A stretch of 35,073 bases of DNA, taken from NCBI GenBank assembly GCA_005883405.1, contig VBGG01000050.1, forward strand, positions 2,529 through 37,601, given 5' to 3'. This document shows positions 26,005 through 34,657 of the stretch, one piece after another. The stretch comes from Chloroflexota bacterium. GTDB lineage: Bacteria > Chloroflexota > UBA6077 > CF-72. The notes under the pieces were generated by a model. That model was not told where the DNA came from. It saw only the letters and a program-made list of their open reading frames with translations, and made no database searches. Numbering within the stretch: the stretch's first letter is position 1; each line of letters opens with the position of its first letter. The position numbers and the translations under genes were made by a program.

Positions 26005-26963
26005 TTGAGCAGATCGATCCTCGTCACCGGCGGCGCGGGTTTCATAGCCAGCCACGTCGTGCAGGCGCTGCTCGAGCGGGGCGACGCCGTCGTCGCGCTC
26101 GATAGCCTGAACACGTACTACGACCCGCCTCGCAAGCGGGCCAACCTCGCCGAAGTTCAGAGCGAAGCCTCGGATGCGTCGCAGCTGACGTTTGTCGAGG
26201 GCGACATTCGCGACCGAGACCTGGTTGGGCGCCTGTTCGCGGACCACGCGTTCGACGCCGTGGTGCACCTGGCAGCCATGGCCGGCGTTCGGGCTTCCAT
26301 AGAAGATCCGGCGCTGTACTTCGACGTGAATCTCGCCGGGACGCTGGCTCGGAGAAACCCATCTTCATCCTGGCCAGCACCTCGTCGGTGTATGGGAGCA
26401 CCACGCAGATCCCGTTTGTCGAAACCGACCCATGCGATCGGCCGCTCGCACCCTACGCCGCCAGCAAGCGGGCGGCGGAGCTGCTTGGCTTCACCTACCA
26501 CCACCTGTACGGCCTCGACGTGACGGTACCCCGCTTCTTTACCGTCTATGGTCCCCGCGGCCGACCCGACATGATGGCGTACAAGGTGGCCGACAGCATC
26601 TTCCTCGGGCGGAATGTGCCACTGTTCAACAACGGGCAGATGTACCGCGATTGGACGTACGTGGGCGACATCGTGGCGGGCCTCGTGGCGGCCACCGAGC
26701 GTCGGCTTGGCTACGAGATCGTCAATCTGGGGCGCGGTGAGCCTGTGCTGCTGTCTGACTTCGTCCGATCGATCGAGGAGGTCATCGGGCGCAAGGCCAA
26801 CCTGACGCCCGCGCCGCCGCCCGACACGGACATCCTCTCGACGCACGCCGACACGACCAGGGCCGGCAGACTGCTTGGCTACCGCCCGACGGTCTCAGTG
26901 CAGACCGGCGTGGAGCGGTTCCTGGCCTGGTACGAGCGCGCCGTCAGAAACCAGCCGGCCTAA
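26005..26963 (+). pseudogene. NAD-dependent UDP-sugar epimerase (UDP-glucuronate 4-epimerase type), frameshifted by an internal deletion
   Basis: The first frame (TTG 26005 to about 26349) has the NAD-binding VTGGAGFIASHVVQALLERG and LNTYYDPPRKRANLAE, a UDP-glucuronate 4-epimerase mark. It runs to VVHLAAMAGVRASIEDP and NLAGTL. The second frame takes over at about 26349 with EKPIFILASTSSVYGSTT, then YAASKRAAE (catalytic Tyr-x3-Lys), VPRFFTVYGPRGRPDMM and MYRDWTYVGDI. About ten residues normally found between GT-L-N-L-L-E-A-A-R and the S-S-V-Y-G block are missing, with a length not divisible by three. As written it gives no active enzyme; it is a real disruption or an assembly error. Its end overlaps the convergent GT2 gene by 20 bp. 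Confidence 0.85.
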
Positions 26964-27870
26964 CCGTAAGCGGGCCACACAGTTGCAGGAGGCCGGTGCC
27001 GACCGTGGCGCTCGCAGGGTGGGCGCTGTCGTGCCCACCGCGCAGCAGCCGAAGGTATCGGACCCGCCGCGCAAAGCGGAGCGCAGCTCGCACTGACCGT
27101 CGGCGCGTGCGACCGAGGAGACGATGATTCCACCACTTGCGGTCGAGCTGCTCGATTCCGCGCGCAAAGTCGCTGTTCGAGAAGTTGGTGTCGTGGCGTC
27201 GGTAGCGCACCAGCCGCTCTGGAACAAAGTGCACAGGGGCATGCAGAGCGAGCTGGACGGCGAGGTCAACGTCCTCTGCCCCCTGTCGGAAGGTCTCGTC
27301 CCAGCCGGCCGTTGCCTGGTACGCACTGCGACGGATGAAGGCCGTCGAAGGCAGCGCGCGGAAGCTTGCGACAAGCGACGACAACGGCGTTTCTGCCTGA
27401 TCGGCTGCAAGCGGGCCCAGGCCGTCGGGCGTCGGCGCATAGCGCACGTGCCACGACTCGGCAAACTCGGGAACGTGCAGGTCCTGGTCGAGGTGATCGA
27501 CTGGTCTCAACGAACAGTAGGCCAGGCCGACGTCCTTGTGCGCATCGAGGTACGCGAGCATCGTCTCGATGGCGTGGGGCTCGAGCATATCGTCAGCGTC
27601 GAGAAAGAGCAGGTACTCGCTTCCGCTCGAGCTGATCGCGAAACCGTTGTTGCGAGCGTTGCACACGTGCCCATTGGGTTGACGGACCGCGTGGATGCGC
27701 CGATCCCGCGCCGCGTAGCTGGCAACGATCGCTGCCGAGTCGTCGGTGCTGCCGTCGTCGACGACGACGTGCTCCCAGTCCGTGAAGGTCTGCGCCTGCA
27801 CGCTTTCGATCGTGCGACCGATGAAGCGCGCGCTGTTGTAACAGGGGGAGATGATGCTGAGTCGTGCCAC
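26944..27870 (-). CDS. Glycosyltransferase family 2
   Basis: About 308 residues, GT-A fold. It starts RLSIISPCYNSARFIGRTIESVQAQ, then VVVDDGSTDDSAAIV, GHVCNARNNGFAIS and the DxD-type LFLDADDML. After a middle that includes FRALPSTAFIRRSAY it has QGAEDVDLAVQLALHAP, with the acidic ED site of GT2 enzymes. The basic C-terminal tail has no clear membrane helix. GTG 27870 is taken as start because it directly precedes the conserved first strand; an upstream TTG at 27930 would add 20 unconserved residues. Same strand as, and 93 bp after, the polysaccharide deacetylase. Confidence 0.9.
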   Translation of the reverse strand: MARLSIISPCYNSARFIGRTIESVQAQTFTDWEHVVVDDGSTDDSAAIVASYAARDRRIHAVRQPNGHVCNARNNGFAISSSGSEYLLFLDADDMLEPHAIETMLAYLDAHKDVGLAYCSLRPVDHLDQDLHVPEFAESWHVRYAPTPDGLGPLAADQAETPLSSLVASFRALPSTAFIRRSAYQATAGWDETFRQGAEDVDLAVQLALHAPVHFVPERLVRYRRHDTNFSNSDFARGIEQLDRKWWNHRLLGRTRRRSVRAALRFARRVRYLRLLRGGHDSAHPASATVGTGLLQLCGPLTVRPAGF

Positions 27871-27963
27871 GCACCAGAGTAGTGTGTTCGTCTGCGACGG
27901 AAATACAGCTTCGAGTACACGAGAATTCAACCTGGCCTGAACTCTGCAGGCGTGCCTGGCGGC

Positions 27964-28677
27964 TCAGGGCGCCAGGCCCAGGACTTCGGAGACCGTGCCG
28001 ATGCGCCAGCCGCGCTGGGCGAAGTCGTCGAGCATCACAGGCAGCGCGCCGGCGCTGGCGGCCGAGCCGACGTGCTCCACGACGATGTCGCCGGGGGCGG
28101 CGAAGCGCAGGATGCGGCCAGCTACCCCGCCCGCGGTCGCGCGCGGGAGCCAGTCGCCCGAGTCGAGGCTCCAGTAGATCGAGCGAAAGCCCGAGGCGGC
28201 GGCGACGTCGAGCACTCGACGGTTGCGAGCCCCAAACGGCGGACGGAAGTACGGCCGCGTGTGGGCGCCCATTACGTCCGAGACGACCTGGTCGGTGTAG
28301 TCGAGCTCCCAGACGATTTGCTCGTCGCTCAGGCGGGTGAGGTCCGGGTGATCGTACGAGTGGTTGGCGATCTCGTGGCCGTCGTCCACGATCTGCTGGG
28401 CCAGCTCAGGGTTGTGGTCCACCCAGTGGCCCGACAGAAAGAAGGTGACGCGCAGGCCGCGCTCGCGCAGGATCTCCAGGATCTCGGGCGCCGATCCGCC
28501 GCCCTCGGTGCCTGCATCGAACGTGAGCGCCACAACGCCTGTGGCCGGATCGCCATGGACCACCTCGGAGTAGTCCACGTCCTGGCCGTGGGCCGTTCCT
28601 GAAGCCGTCAGGATGAGTGCCACCGCCAGACTCGCGACGCCGGCCGTGAACGAGCGACGCGCCGCGAAGAGCCGCAT
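27964..28677 (-). CDS. Secreted polysaccharide deacetylase (NodB domain, CE4)
   Basis: 237 residues. The signal peptide reads RRSFTAGVASLAVALILTASGTAHG. The NodB domain has motif 1 ALTFDAG (Asp as base and metal ligand), motif 2 HEIANHSYDHPDL (H-x3-H-type metal ligands), motif 3 YFRPPFGARN and a late motif reading GDIVVEHVG. CE4 enzymes remove N- or O-acetyl groups from peptidoglycan or from secreted amino-sugar polymers. Its place beside the glycosyltransferase cluster suggests modification of the exported glycan, but a cell-wall role is equally possible. Confidence 0.92.
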   Translation of the reverse strand: MRLFAARRSFTAGVASLAVALILTASGTAHGQDVDYSEVVHGDPATGVVALTFDAGTEGGGSAPEILEILRERGLRVTFFLSGHWVDHNPELAQQIVDDGHEIANHSYDHPDLTRLSDEQIVWELDYTDQVVSDVMGAHTRPYFRPPFGARNRRVLDVAAASGFRSIYWSLDSGDWLPRATAGGVAGRILRFAAPGDIVVEHVGSAASAGALPVMLDDFAQRGWRIGTVSEVLGLAP

Positions 28678-28814
28678 TGGCCCGACCTATGCTACGGCTG
28701 CGTCGCTCGACGAGCTGTAAAAGTCCGCCGCGCCGCCCCAGCAGCGCCGGGCAGGCAGCCGTGGCAACCTCGCCAGGCTCGCGGCGCTGCGACCGCGCTC
28801 GGCGCCGAAGACAC

Positions 28815-28837
28815 TCCCCAGGGGTCCCCTCCGGGGA
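28815..28837 (-). terminator. Hairpin just downstream of the TPR gene
   Basis: TCCCC (28815-28819) pairs with GGGGA (28833-28837). An alternative inner stem is AGGGG (28820-28824) with CCCCT (28826-28830). It lies 5 bp after the TPR gene stop on the minus strand. There is no T-run, so intrinsic termination is uncertain. Confidence 0.35.
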
Positions 28838-28841
28838 ATGA

Positions 28842-29690
28842 CTAGGTTGACTCTTCGGTGTCCTCTTCGGCGGCCAGCGCCTCGAGCGGCGTTTCTTCGA
28901 CGCCCACCTCCAGGTCGGCCGGCACGGCCTCGGTTTCCTCCTCTTCCTCCTCGCCGAGCTCCTCTTCCTCTTCCTCTTCCTCTTCCATCTCGTAGCGCAG
29001 CACGCCCTCGCGGGTATAGGCGCGCACGGCGCCTTCGACCGCCGCGGCCGGGCGGAACGACGGCCGATTGCCCATGGCCGCCGAGCGATGCGTCTCGCGG
29101 ATGATGACGTGGATAGATTGCTCGTTGGCCGCGGTGACGAACACCGCGTAGTGGTTGCCGAGGTCGAGCAGACGGATCAGGTCCTGCTCGAGCTTGGGCT
29201 CGATGCGGCCGATGTCGTGGCCGGCCGCGTTGGTCACGACCACCTGGTTGCCGCGGCGCGTCAGCGACAACTGGTCGCCGGCGCTCAGCTTGGCGGTCGC
29301 CTCGGAACGGCGGACGTCGGTCAACTGGGTGACCGTGGTCTTGCCGCTCTCCTCGATGAACAGGCGCGGGTCGACCGGCGAGGGCGCCGGCGCGGCCGAG
29401 CCTCCGGCGGCGAGCTTGCCCAGGCGCTGCAGGTTCTTGGAAGCGATGCCGTTGAGCGGATCGAGCTTGACAGCCTGGGCATAGGCGTCGCGCGCCTCGG
29501 CGTAGCGGCCGAGCTCGGTCAAGGCTTTGCCCAGCCGGTTATAGGCGTCCACCTCGTTCGGGAACATCTCGAGGATCTCCCGATTGAGCTGGGCCGCCTC
29601 ATCCCAGCGATTCTTCATCGCCAGGCTAATGGCTTGTTCAGACTTGGTGCGCTTCTGGCGCAGCCGATCCTCAGTGGGGAATGCCGTCAT
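28842..29690 (-). CDS. Tetratricopeptide-repeat protein with acidic C-terminal tail
   Basis: About 282 residues. The N-terminal part (about 15-95) has TPR helices: AISLAMKNRWDEAAQLNREILEMFPNEVDAYNRLGKAL and GRYAEARDAYAQAVKLDP. A Pro/Ala linker follows, then a middle domain (LFIEESGKTTVTQL, LTRRGNQVVVTNAAG, DIGRIEPKLEQDLIRL) that I cannot assign. The tail contains two runs of glutamate (9 and 6 in a row) in an unstructured, very acidic stretch. It is probably a cytoplasmic scaffold or nucleic-acid-mimic-like protein; function unknown. ATG 29690 (TAFPTEDRL) is preferred over an upstream in-frame start that adds unconserved sequence. Confidence 0.82.
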   Translation of the reverse strand: MTAFPTEDRLRQKRTKSEQAISLAMKNRWDEAAQLNREILEMFPNEVDAYNRLGKALTELGRYAEARDAYAQAVKLDPLNGIASKNLQRLGKLAAGGSAAPAPSPVDPRLFIEESGKTTVTQLTDVRRSEATAKLSAGDQLSLTRRGNQVVVTNAAGHDIGRIEPKLEQDLIRLLDLGNHYAVFVTAANEQSIHVIIRETHRSAAMGNRPSFRPAAAVEGAVRAYTREGVLRYEMEEEEEEEEELGEEEEEETEAVPADLEVGVEETPLEALAAEEDTEEST

Positions 29691-30142
29691 AGTCAAACCA
29701 CGTGCGCCCCGGGGCTTCGGAGACCATCCGCCGCCCCAGCACAGCACAGCATCGCATACCTGGCGGGGACCGCTCAGTCTAGCGCCCGCTCAAGGTCTCT
29801 GCAATCTAAATGCCGCTCAACAGTGTGGGATGAATTCGCTTTTTATGCACGCGCGAGCATTAATGGATGTCCTGGGGTCAAAGCGATTTGACAAGCCCTG
29901 CGGGCTTTTGTAGGTTGGAAGAGTAGGCCTTACCCATACTTGCCGTTCCGCGCGGCTTCGGGGTGTTCGTCGTTGCGTCGATCAGTTGGCCACGCTTGAG
30001 ATTCGCGGCGGTCGGCTTTGTTGGAAGCCGGCTCGTCCGCGGGAACTTTTCGTGAGTCTGTATCGTCTTGTGCTTTGGGCCAGGTGTGTTCGCTGGCCCG
30101 CCGGTTGGAGAAACTCCGACTTCCCAAGGAGGGACTTAGCCC
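29691..30142 (+). promoter_or_regulatory. Leader region of the liv operon with a possible promoter
   Basis: About 450 bp between the divergent TPR and livK genes. TTGACA (29888-29893), a 17-base spacer and TAGGTT (29911-29916) form a possible sigma-70-type promoter with a weak -10. Within the spacer, AAGCCC-TGC-GGGCTT followed by TT looks like a very small terminator or attenuator, so the two readings compete. A strong ribosome-binding site AAGGAGG (30127-30133) lies 9 bases before ATG 30143. The stretch is less GC-rich near 29800-29850. I see no tRNA or riboswitch fold. Confidence 0.4.
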
Positions 30143-31529
30143 ATGCGTGGAGCCCCGCTTGTGCTCTCGCGCCTGTCTTCGTTTTCTGCAGCCGCGACGC
30201 TGTTCCTCGCCGCCTGCGGCGGGGGCGCCGCCCAGCCGACCGCCGCGCCGGCCGCGCCAGCAGCAGCGCCGACCAAGCCAGCCGCCTCGCCTGCCGCCTC
30301 GCCGGCCGCGTCGCCCTCGGCCGCGGCAGCTGCCAGCCCGTCCGCCGCCGCGGCTGCTAGCCCGAAGCCAGCGGTTTCGCCAGCGGCTTCACCTTCCGCC
30401 GTCGCCGCCCCATCGCCGAGCGCCGCGGTCGCCAGCCAACTCACCGGCACGATCAAGATCGTCTCGAGCCTGCCGCGCACGGGCAGCAGCAAGCAAAGTC
30501 GGCGGCGCCACGATCACCTACACCGATATGGACGACGCCACCGCTGCCAAGGGCGCGTGGGACGCCGCCCAGGAAGCGCAGAACGCCAACACTGCGCTCA
30601 ACGACCCCGACGTGATGGTCTACGTCGGCACGTTCAACTCGGGTGCCGCCAAGGTGTCTATCCCGATCCTGTGCGGGCAGAACCTGGGCATGATCTCGCC
30701 GGCCAACACCTATCCTGGCCTGACCAAGAAGATCGAAGGCGCCGTCGAAGCCAACGAGCCTGACGTCTACTACCCGAACTGCAAGCGCAACTACACACGC
30801 GTTGTGCCGTCTGACGAGATCCAGGGCGGCGCGGCGGCCAACTGGTCCAAGCAGCTTGGCGCCACAAAGGTGTACGTGCTGGACGATACCGAGCTGTATG
30901 GCCACGGCATCGCCGTCGTGTACGCCAACACGGCGCCCAAAGTTGGCCTGCAGGTGGTCGGCGGGCCCGAGGGCATCGACTCGAAGGCTAGCGACTATCG
31001 CGCGCTCGCCCAGAAGGTGCGCCAGAGCGGGGCCGACCTGGTGTTCTTCGGCGGCATCACCCAGAACAATGCCGGCAAGCTGTGGCAGGATCTGCGCGCC
31101 ACGCTCGGCAATGACGTAAAGCTGATGGGGCCTGACGGCATCTTCGAGCAGGCGTTCATCGACGCCGCCGGGCCGGCGGCCGAAGGCTCGTACATCACCT
31201 TTGGTGGCGTGCCGCCGAGCAAGCTGACTGGCGCGGGCCAGCAGTGGTACCAGAAGTACAAGCAGCAGTTCAATTCCGAGCCCGAGGCGTACGCTGGCTA
31301 CGGCTACGAGTCGATGAAGGTGACGCTGGATGCGATCAATCGGGCAAACAAGAAGGACCGCGCGGCGATTCGGGATGCCATCTTCGCCACCAAGAACTTC
31401 AACGGTGTGCTGGGGACCTGGAGCTTCACCGACACCGGTGACACCACCCTGACCGCTATGAGCGGCCGGCAAGTCAAGAACGGCGCATTCGACGACGCCA
31501 ACGCGCAGACGCTGGAAGCGCCGAAGTAG
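30143..31529 (+). pseudogene. livK: Branched-chain amino-acid/amide ABC binding lipoprotein, frameshifted by an internal deletion
   Basis: The first frame (30143 to about 30493) encodes a lipoprotein signal peptide ending LAAC, then an ~80-residue Ala/Pro/Ser linker of near repeats (PAASPAASPSAAAAASPSAA), then TGTIKIVSSLPRTGSSKQ. The second frame (from about 30492) continues SKVGGATITYTDMDDATAAKGAWDAAQEAQNAN, VMVYVGTFNSGAAKVSIPIL, MISPANTYPGLT, KVYVLDDTELYGHGIA and YAGYGYESM to the stop, all typical of the LivK type-1 binding fold. Roughly 15-20 residues expected between SSKQ and KVGG (the Q-T-D-x-I-x-N-A-I-K region of homologues) are missing, and the frame changes there. AGCAA occurs on both sides of the join. 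Without repair the cognate transporter would lack its binding protein. Confidence 0.87.
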
Positions 31530-31566
31530 CTTTCGTTTTCCCCCAGAGGGGACCCGTTGTTGTTGA

Positions 31567-31595
31567 GGGGCCGGCCCAAACGGAGTGCCGGCCCC
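31567..31595 (+). terminator. Intercistronic terminator or processing hairpin after livK
   Basis: GGGGCCGGC (31567-31575) and GCCGGCCCC (31587-31595) form a perfect 9-bp GC stem with an 11-base loop, followed by TTACTTTG. It lies 38 bp after the livK stop and before livH. It could partly terminate, or protect livK mRNA, so that more binding protein than permease is made. Confidence 0.7.
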
Positions 31596-31736
31596 TTACT
31601 TTGCGTCTCGACGGCGCCTTGGCGACTCTGAGCGCCAAACGGGTGAACAACACGAACTACTTGCCAGTACAGGCGCGGGACCCCATCATTAGGGCCACTT
31701 CGAGCCTCCAAGCCTGAAAGAGGAATCCACGCCCGC

Positions 31737-32693
31737 ATGCAGTGGTACGAAGAGGTACTGCAGATACTGCTGATCGGGATCGCCAACGGCGCGATCATCG
31801 CGCTAGTAGCCCTCGGCTATACCCTCGTCTACGGCATCATCGAACTGATCAACTTCGCCCACGGCGATGTGTTCATGATCGGCACGATGGTTTCGCTGAC
31901 CTTGATCACCGGGGTGTCCGGCCTGCTGGGGGTCAGGCAAGCCTTCCAGCTACCCGGCCCGACACTTCTGGTGCTCGTCGTCGGCTCGCTGATCGCGTCG
32001 ATCGTCGTCTGCGCTGCGCTCAACGTGTTCATCGAACGCGTCGCTTACCGCAGGCTGAGAAACGCACCGCGTCTGGCGCCGCTCATCACCGCGATCGGCG
32101 TGTCTTTCGTGCTGGTCAATATCGGACTGGTGTGGAAGGGCGCTTCACAGGTCAACTACCCGGACCTGCTGCCGCGGATCGACATCTTTCGCGACGTGCT
32201 GCACATCAATACGCAGGTGCTCTTCACGTTGAAGGACCTGTTCGTCATCGTCCTGGCCGTGCCGCTGATGGTCGCGTTGACGCTCTTCGTCCAGCGCACC
32301 CGCCTCGGCAAGGCCATGCGCGCTACCGCGCAGGACCGCGCCGCGGCGGCCATGATGGGCATCGACATCAACCTGACCATCGCGTTGACTTTCCTCATCG
32401 GGGGTGCCATGGCTGGCGCTGCCGGCACCATCTACGGCCTGTACAACAACTCGGCCTGGTACTTCCAAGGCTTCCGCAACGGTCTGTACAGTTTCACCGC
32501 CGCCGTGATGGGTGGCATCGGCAACATCCAGGGCGCTTTCCTGGGCGGGATGATCATCGGCCTCGCCGCGGCGATCTCCGACCGCGTCATCGACCCACGT
32601 TGGACCGAAGCGGTAGTCTTCGCACTGCTCGTGGTGATCCTGATCTTCAAGCCGACTGGTCTGCTCGGTGAAGAGACAACCGAACGCGCGTAG
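31737..32693 (+). CDS. livH: Branched-chain amino-acid ABC transporter permease LivH
   Basis: 318 residues, integral membrane. The start LLIGIANGAIIALVALGYTLVYGIIELINFAHGDVFMIGTM is the LivH signature. Later blocks are APLITAIGVSFVLVNI, KAMRATAQDRAAAAMMGID (cytoplasmic coupling loop), and AAVMGGIGNIQGAFLGGMIIGL. ATG 31737 has AAAGAGGAA upstream. It overlaps livM by 26 bp. An intact gene between broken livK and livG. Confidence 0.95.
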   Translation: MQWYEEVLQILLIGIANGAIIALVALGYTLVYGIIELINFAHGDVFMIGTMVSLTLITGVSGLLGVRQAFQLPGPTLLVLVVGSLIASIVVCAALNVFIERVAYRRLRNAPRLAPLITAIGVSFVLVNIGLVWKGASQVNYPDLLPRIDIFRDVLHINTQVLFTLKDLFVIVLAVPLMVALTLFVQRTRLGKAMRATAQDRAAAAMMGIDINLTIALTFLIGGAMAGAAGTIYGLYNNSAWYFQGFRNGLYSFTAAVMGGIGNIQGAFLGGMIIGLAAAISDRVIDPRWTEAVVFALLVVILIFKPTGLLGEETTERA

Positions 32694-33879
32694 CTCGTTG
32701 TTCGGGCTGAGGCGCAACGGCCAGTCGGTCGGCACCGTCTTCCGCAACGCGTTCCTGGTCACGTTCATCATCTTTCTGGCGCTCTACCCGCTCCTCGACG
32801 GCCGCTTCGGCTGGAACAAGATGGGCGCCTTTCCGACCATCCTCATCTACACCGTCCTGGCACTCGGTCTGAACATCGTCGTCGGCTTCGCCGGCCTGCT
32901 CGATCTGGGTTATGCGGCATTCTTCGCGATCGGCGGCTACACCGCCGCGTTCCTCACCTCGCCACAGAGCCCACTGGCAGGCGTCTTTCAGACCAACTTC
33001 TACGTGGCGATGGCACTGGCGTTTCTGGTCGCTGCAAGCTACGGCAGCGTCCTCGGCGCGCCGACACTCCGCTTGCGCGGCGACTATCTGGCGATCGTGA
33101 CGCTCGCCTTCGGCGAGATTGTGCCGCGGGCCTTCCTCAACCTGGAGCAGTGGACCAAGGGCTCGAAGGGCATCAACCCTATCGGGCGACCTACCGTTCC
33201 CTGGCTGGACAGTGGTCAGCTCACCACCAAAGAGCTGTTCAACTCCGATCAGGCCGCCTGGTACTACCTGATCTTCATCGTCGGCTGCCTGTCGGTGTTT
33301 GCGATCTACCGTCTGGCCAATTCGCGCATTGGGCGCGCGTGGATGGCGATGCGCGAGGACGAGCTGGCGGCATCGGCGATGGGTATCGACCTGGTGCAGA
33401 CGAAGCTGCTGGCGTTCGCCATGGGTGCATCCTTCTCGGGCTTCGCCGGCTCGCTGTGGGCGAGCATGCTGCAGCTCATCGACCCGTTCCAGTTCGACTT
33501 CTCGATCTCGATCGTCGTGCTGTCGATGATCATCCTGGGCGGCATCGGCAACATCTGGGGCGTCATCTTCGGCGGCGTGGTGCTCGGCTTCTACGACCGG
33601 GTGCTGACCAGCGAAGCCACCAACGTTCTGCACGGCTTTGCCAGCGCGATCAACCTGCCCATCATCAGCGCGGCGCTCGGCGCGCTCGATCTGAGCCAGT
33701 ACAAGTTCGGCATCTTCGGACTGGCGCTCATCATCCTGATGTTGACGCGACCCGAAGGCATCTTCCCCAACCGGCAACGCGCCATCGAGATGCACGGCGG
33801 TGAGGCTGGTGAACCGATCGACGAATTGCTCGGCGAGGATGCGCTGGTCGACCGCCCGCTGGGCGGCGTGCGAGCCTGA
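32668..33879 (+). CDS. livM: Branched-chain amino-acid ABC transporter permease LivM
   Basis: 403 residues. After a basic N-terminus, LLDGRFGWNKMGAFPTILIYTVLALGLNIVVGFAGLLDLGYAAFFAIGGYTAA is the LivM start. LRLRGDYLAIVTLAFGEI, GRAWMAMREDELAASAMGID (coupling loop) and VVLSMIILGGIGNIWGVIFGG follow. The segment KGSKGINPIG-P resembles the family's G-G-x-G-I loop. GTG 32668 lies inside livH, so translation is likely coupled. The last ~35 residues are acidic and less conserved. Confidence 0.95.
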   Translation: MKRQPNARSSLFGLRRNGQSVGTVFRNAFLVTFIIFLALYPLLDGRFGWNKMGAFPTILIYTVLALGLNIVVGFAGLLDLGYAAFFAIGGYTAAFLTSPQSPLAGVFQTNFYVAMALAFLVAASYGSVLGAPTLRLRGDYLAIVTLAFGEIVPRAFLNLEQWTKGSKGINPIGRPTVPWLDSGQLTTKELFNSDQAAWYYLIFIVGCLSVFAIYRLANSRIGRAWMAMREDELAASAMGIDLVQTKLLAFAMGASFSGFAGSLWASMLQLIDPFQFDFSISIVVLSMIILGGIGNIWGVIFGGVVLGFYDRVLTSEATNVLHGFASAINLPIISAALGALDLSQYKFGIFGLALIILMLTRPEGIFPNRQRAIEMHGGEAGEPIDELLGEDALVDRPLGGVRA

Positions 33880-33885
33880 GCGGCG

Positions 33886-34657
33886 ATGGCTGAGCTGCTG
33901 GTCGCGCGCGGCATCAGCAAGCGCTTCGGCGGCCTGGTTGCGGTCAACGGGGTCGACTTCACCATCGACGAGCGCGCCATCGTCAGCCTGATCGGGCCCA
34001 ACGGCGCCGGCAAGACCACCTTCTTCAACCACCTTTCGGGGCGCCAACATCACCGCGCGCAAGCCGCACACCATCACCCAGCTGGGCATCGCTCGCACCT
34101 TCCAGAACATCCGCCTGTTCGGCACGATGAGCGCGCTCGACAATGTACTGGTCGGCATGCACTCGCGGCTGAAGTCGAACGCGCTCGACGCGGTGTTGCG
34201 TACCCCGCGCTTCAACCATGAGGAAGCCAGCGCGCGGGACAAGGGGCTGGATCTCTTGCGCTTCGTCGGGTTGGCCGGCAAGCACGAGGAGTGGGCGCGC
34301 AACCTGGCGTACGGCGACCAGCGCCGCCTGGAGGTGGCACGGGCGCTCGGGGCGGATCCACAGCTGCTGCTGCTCGACGAGCCGACCGCCGGCATGAACG
34401 CGCAGGAGACGGCGGCGCTGACGCGCCTGATCAGTCGCTTGCGGACCGAGCGCGGGCTGACGATTCTGCTCATCGAACACGACATGAAGGTGGTCATGGG
34501 CATCTCAGACAGGGTGACGGTGCTCGACTACGGTCAGAAGATCGCCGAAGGCACGCCGACCGAGGTGCAACGCAATCCGCGTGTGATCGAGGCTTACCTC
34601 GGCCGCGCCGCGACCGCCGAAGCAAGCGCGGCGCCTTCTGGAACGACCCCGCCGTGA
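33886..34657 (+). pseudogene. livG: Branched-chain amino-acid ABC ATPase LivG, frameshifted by an internal deletion
   Basis: The first frame (33886 to about 34038) has [18 protein letters not shown] and Walker [17 protein letters not shown]. The second frame (from about 34040) resumes at [40 protein letters not shown]. It continues to ARNLAYGDQRRLEVARAL (LivG-type signature, normally L-x-Y-G-x-Q-R), LLLLDEPTAGMN and ILLIEHDMKVVMGISDRV. About 12-13 residues expected after L-T-G (Y-x-P-x-x-G-x-I-x-F-x-G) are missing and the frame shifts there. It starts 6 bp after livM and overlaps livF by 4 bp (GTGA). Confidence 0.88.

Noticed and set aside
29888-29916. AAGCCC-TGC-GGGCTT as a terminator of an upstream plus-strand gene
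   Set aside because: No plus-strand gene lies upstream; it overlaps a possible promoter and the T-run is very short, so it is only mentioned within the leader region.
34030-34045. Programmed ribosomal frameshift in livG, livK or the epimerase
   Set aside because: Each site also lacks 10-20 conserved residues and has no slippery heptamer, so a deletion explains it better.
32647-34503. Long minus-strand open frame of about 618 codons antisense to livM and livG
   Set aside because: Its translation is low-complexity and matches no family, while the plus strand carries clear LivM and LivG motifs. It is a shadow of high GC codon use.
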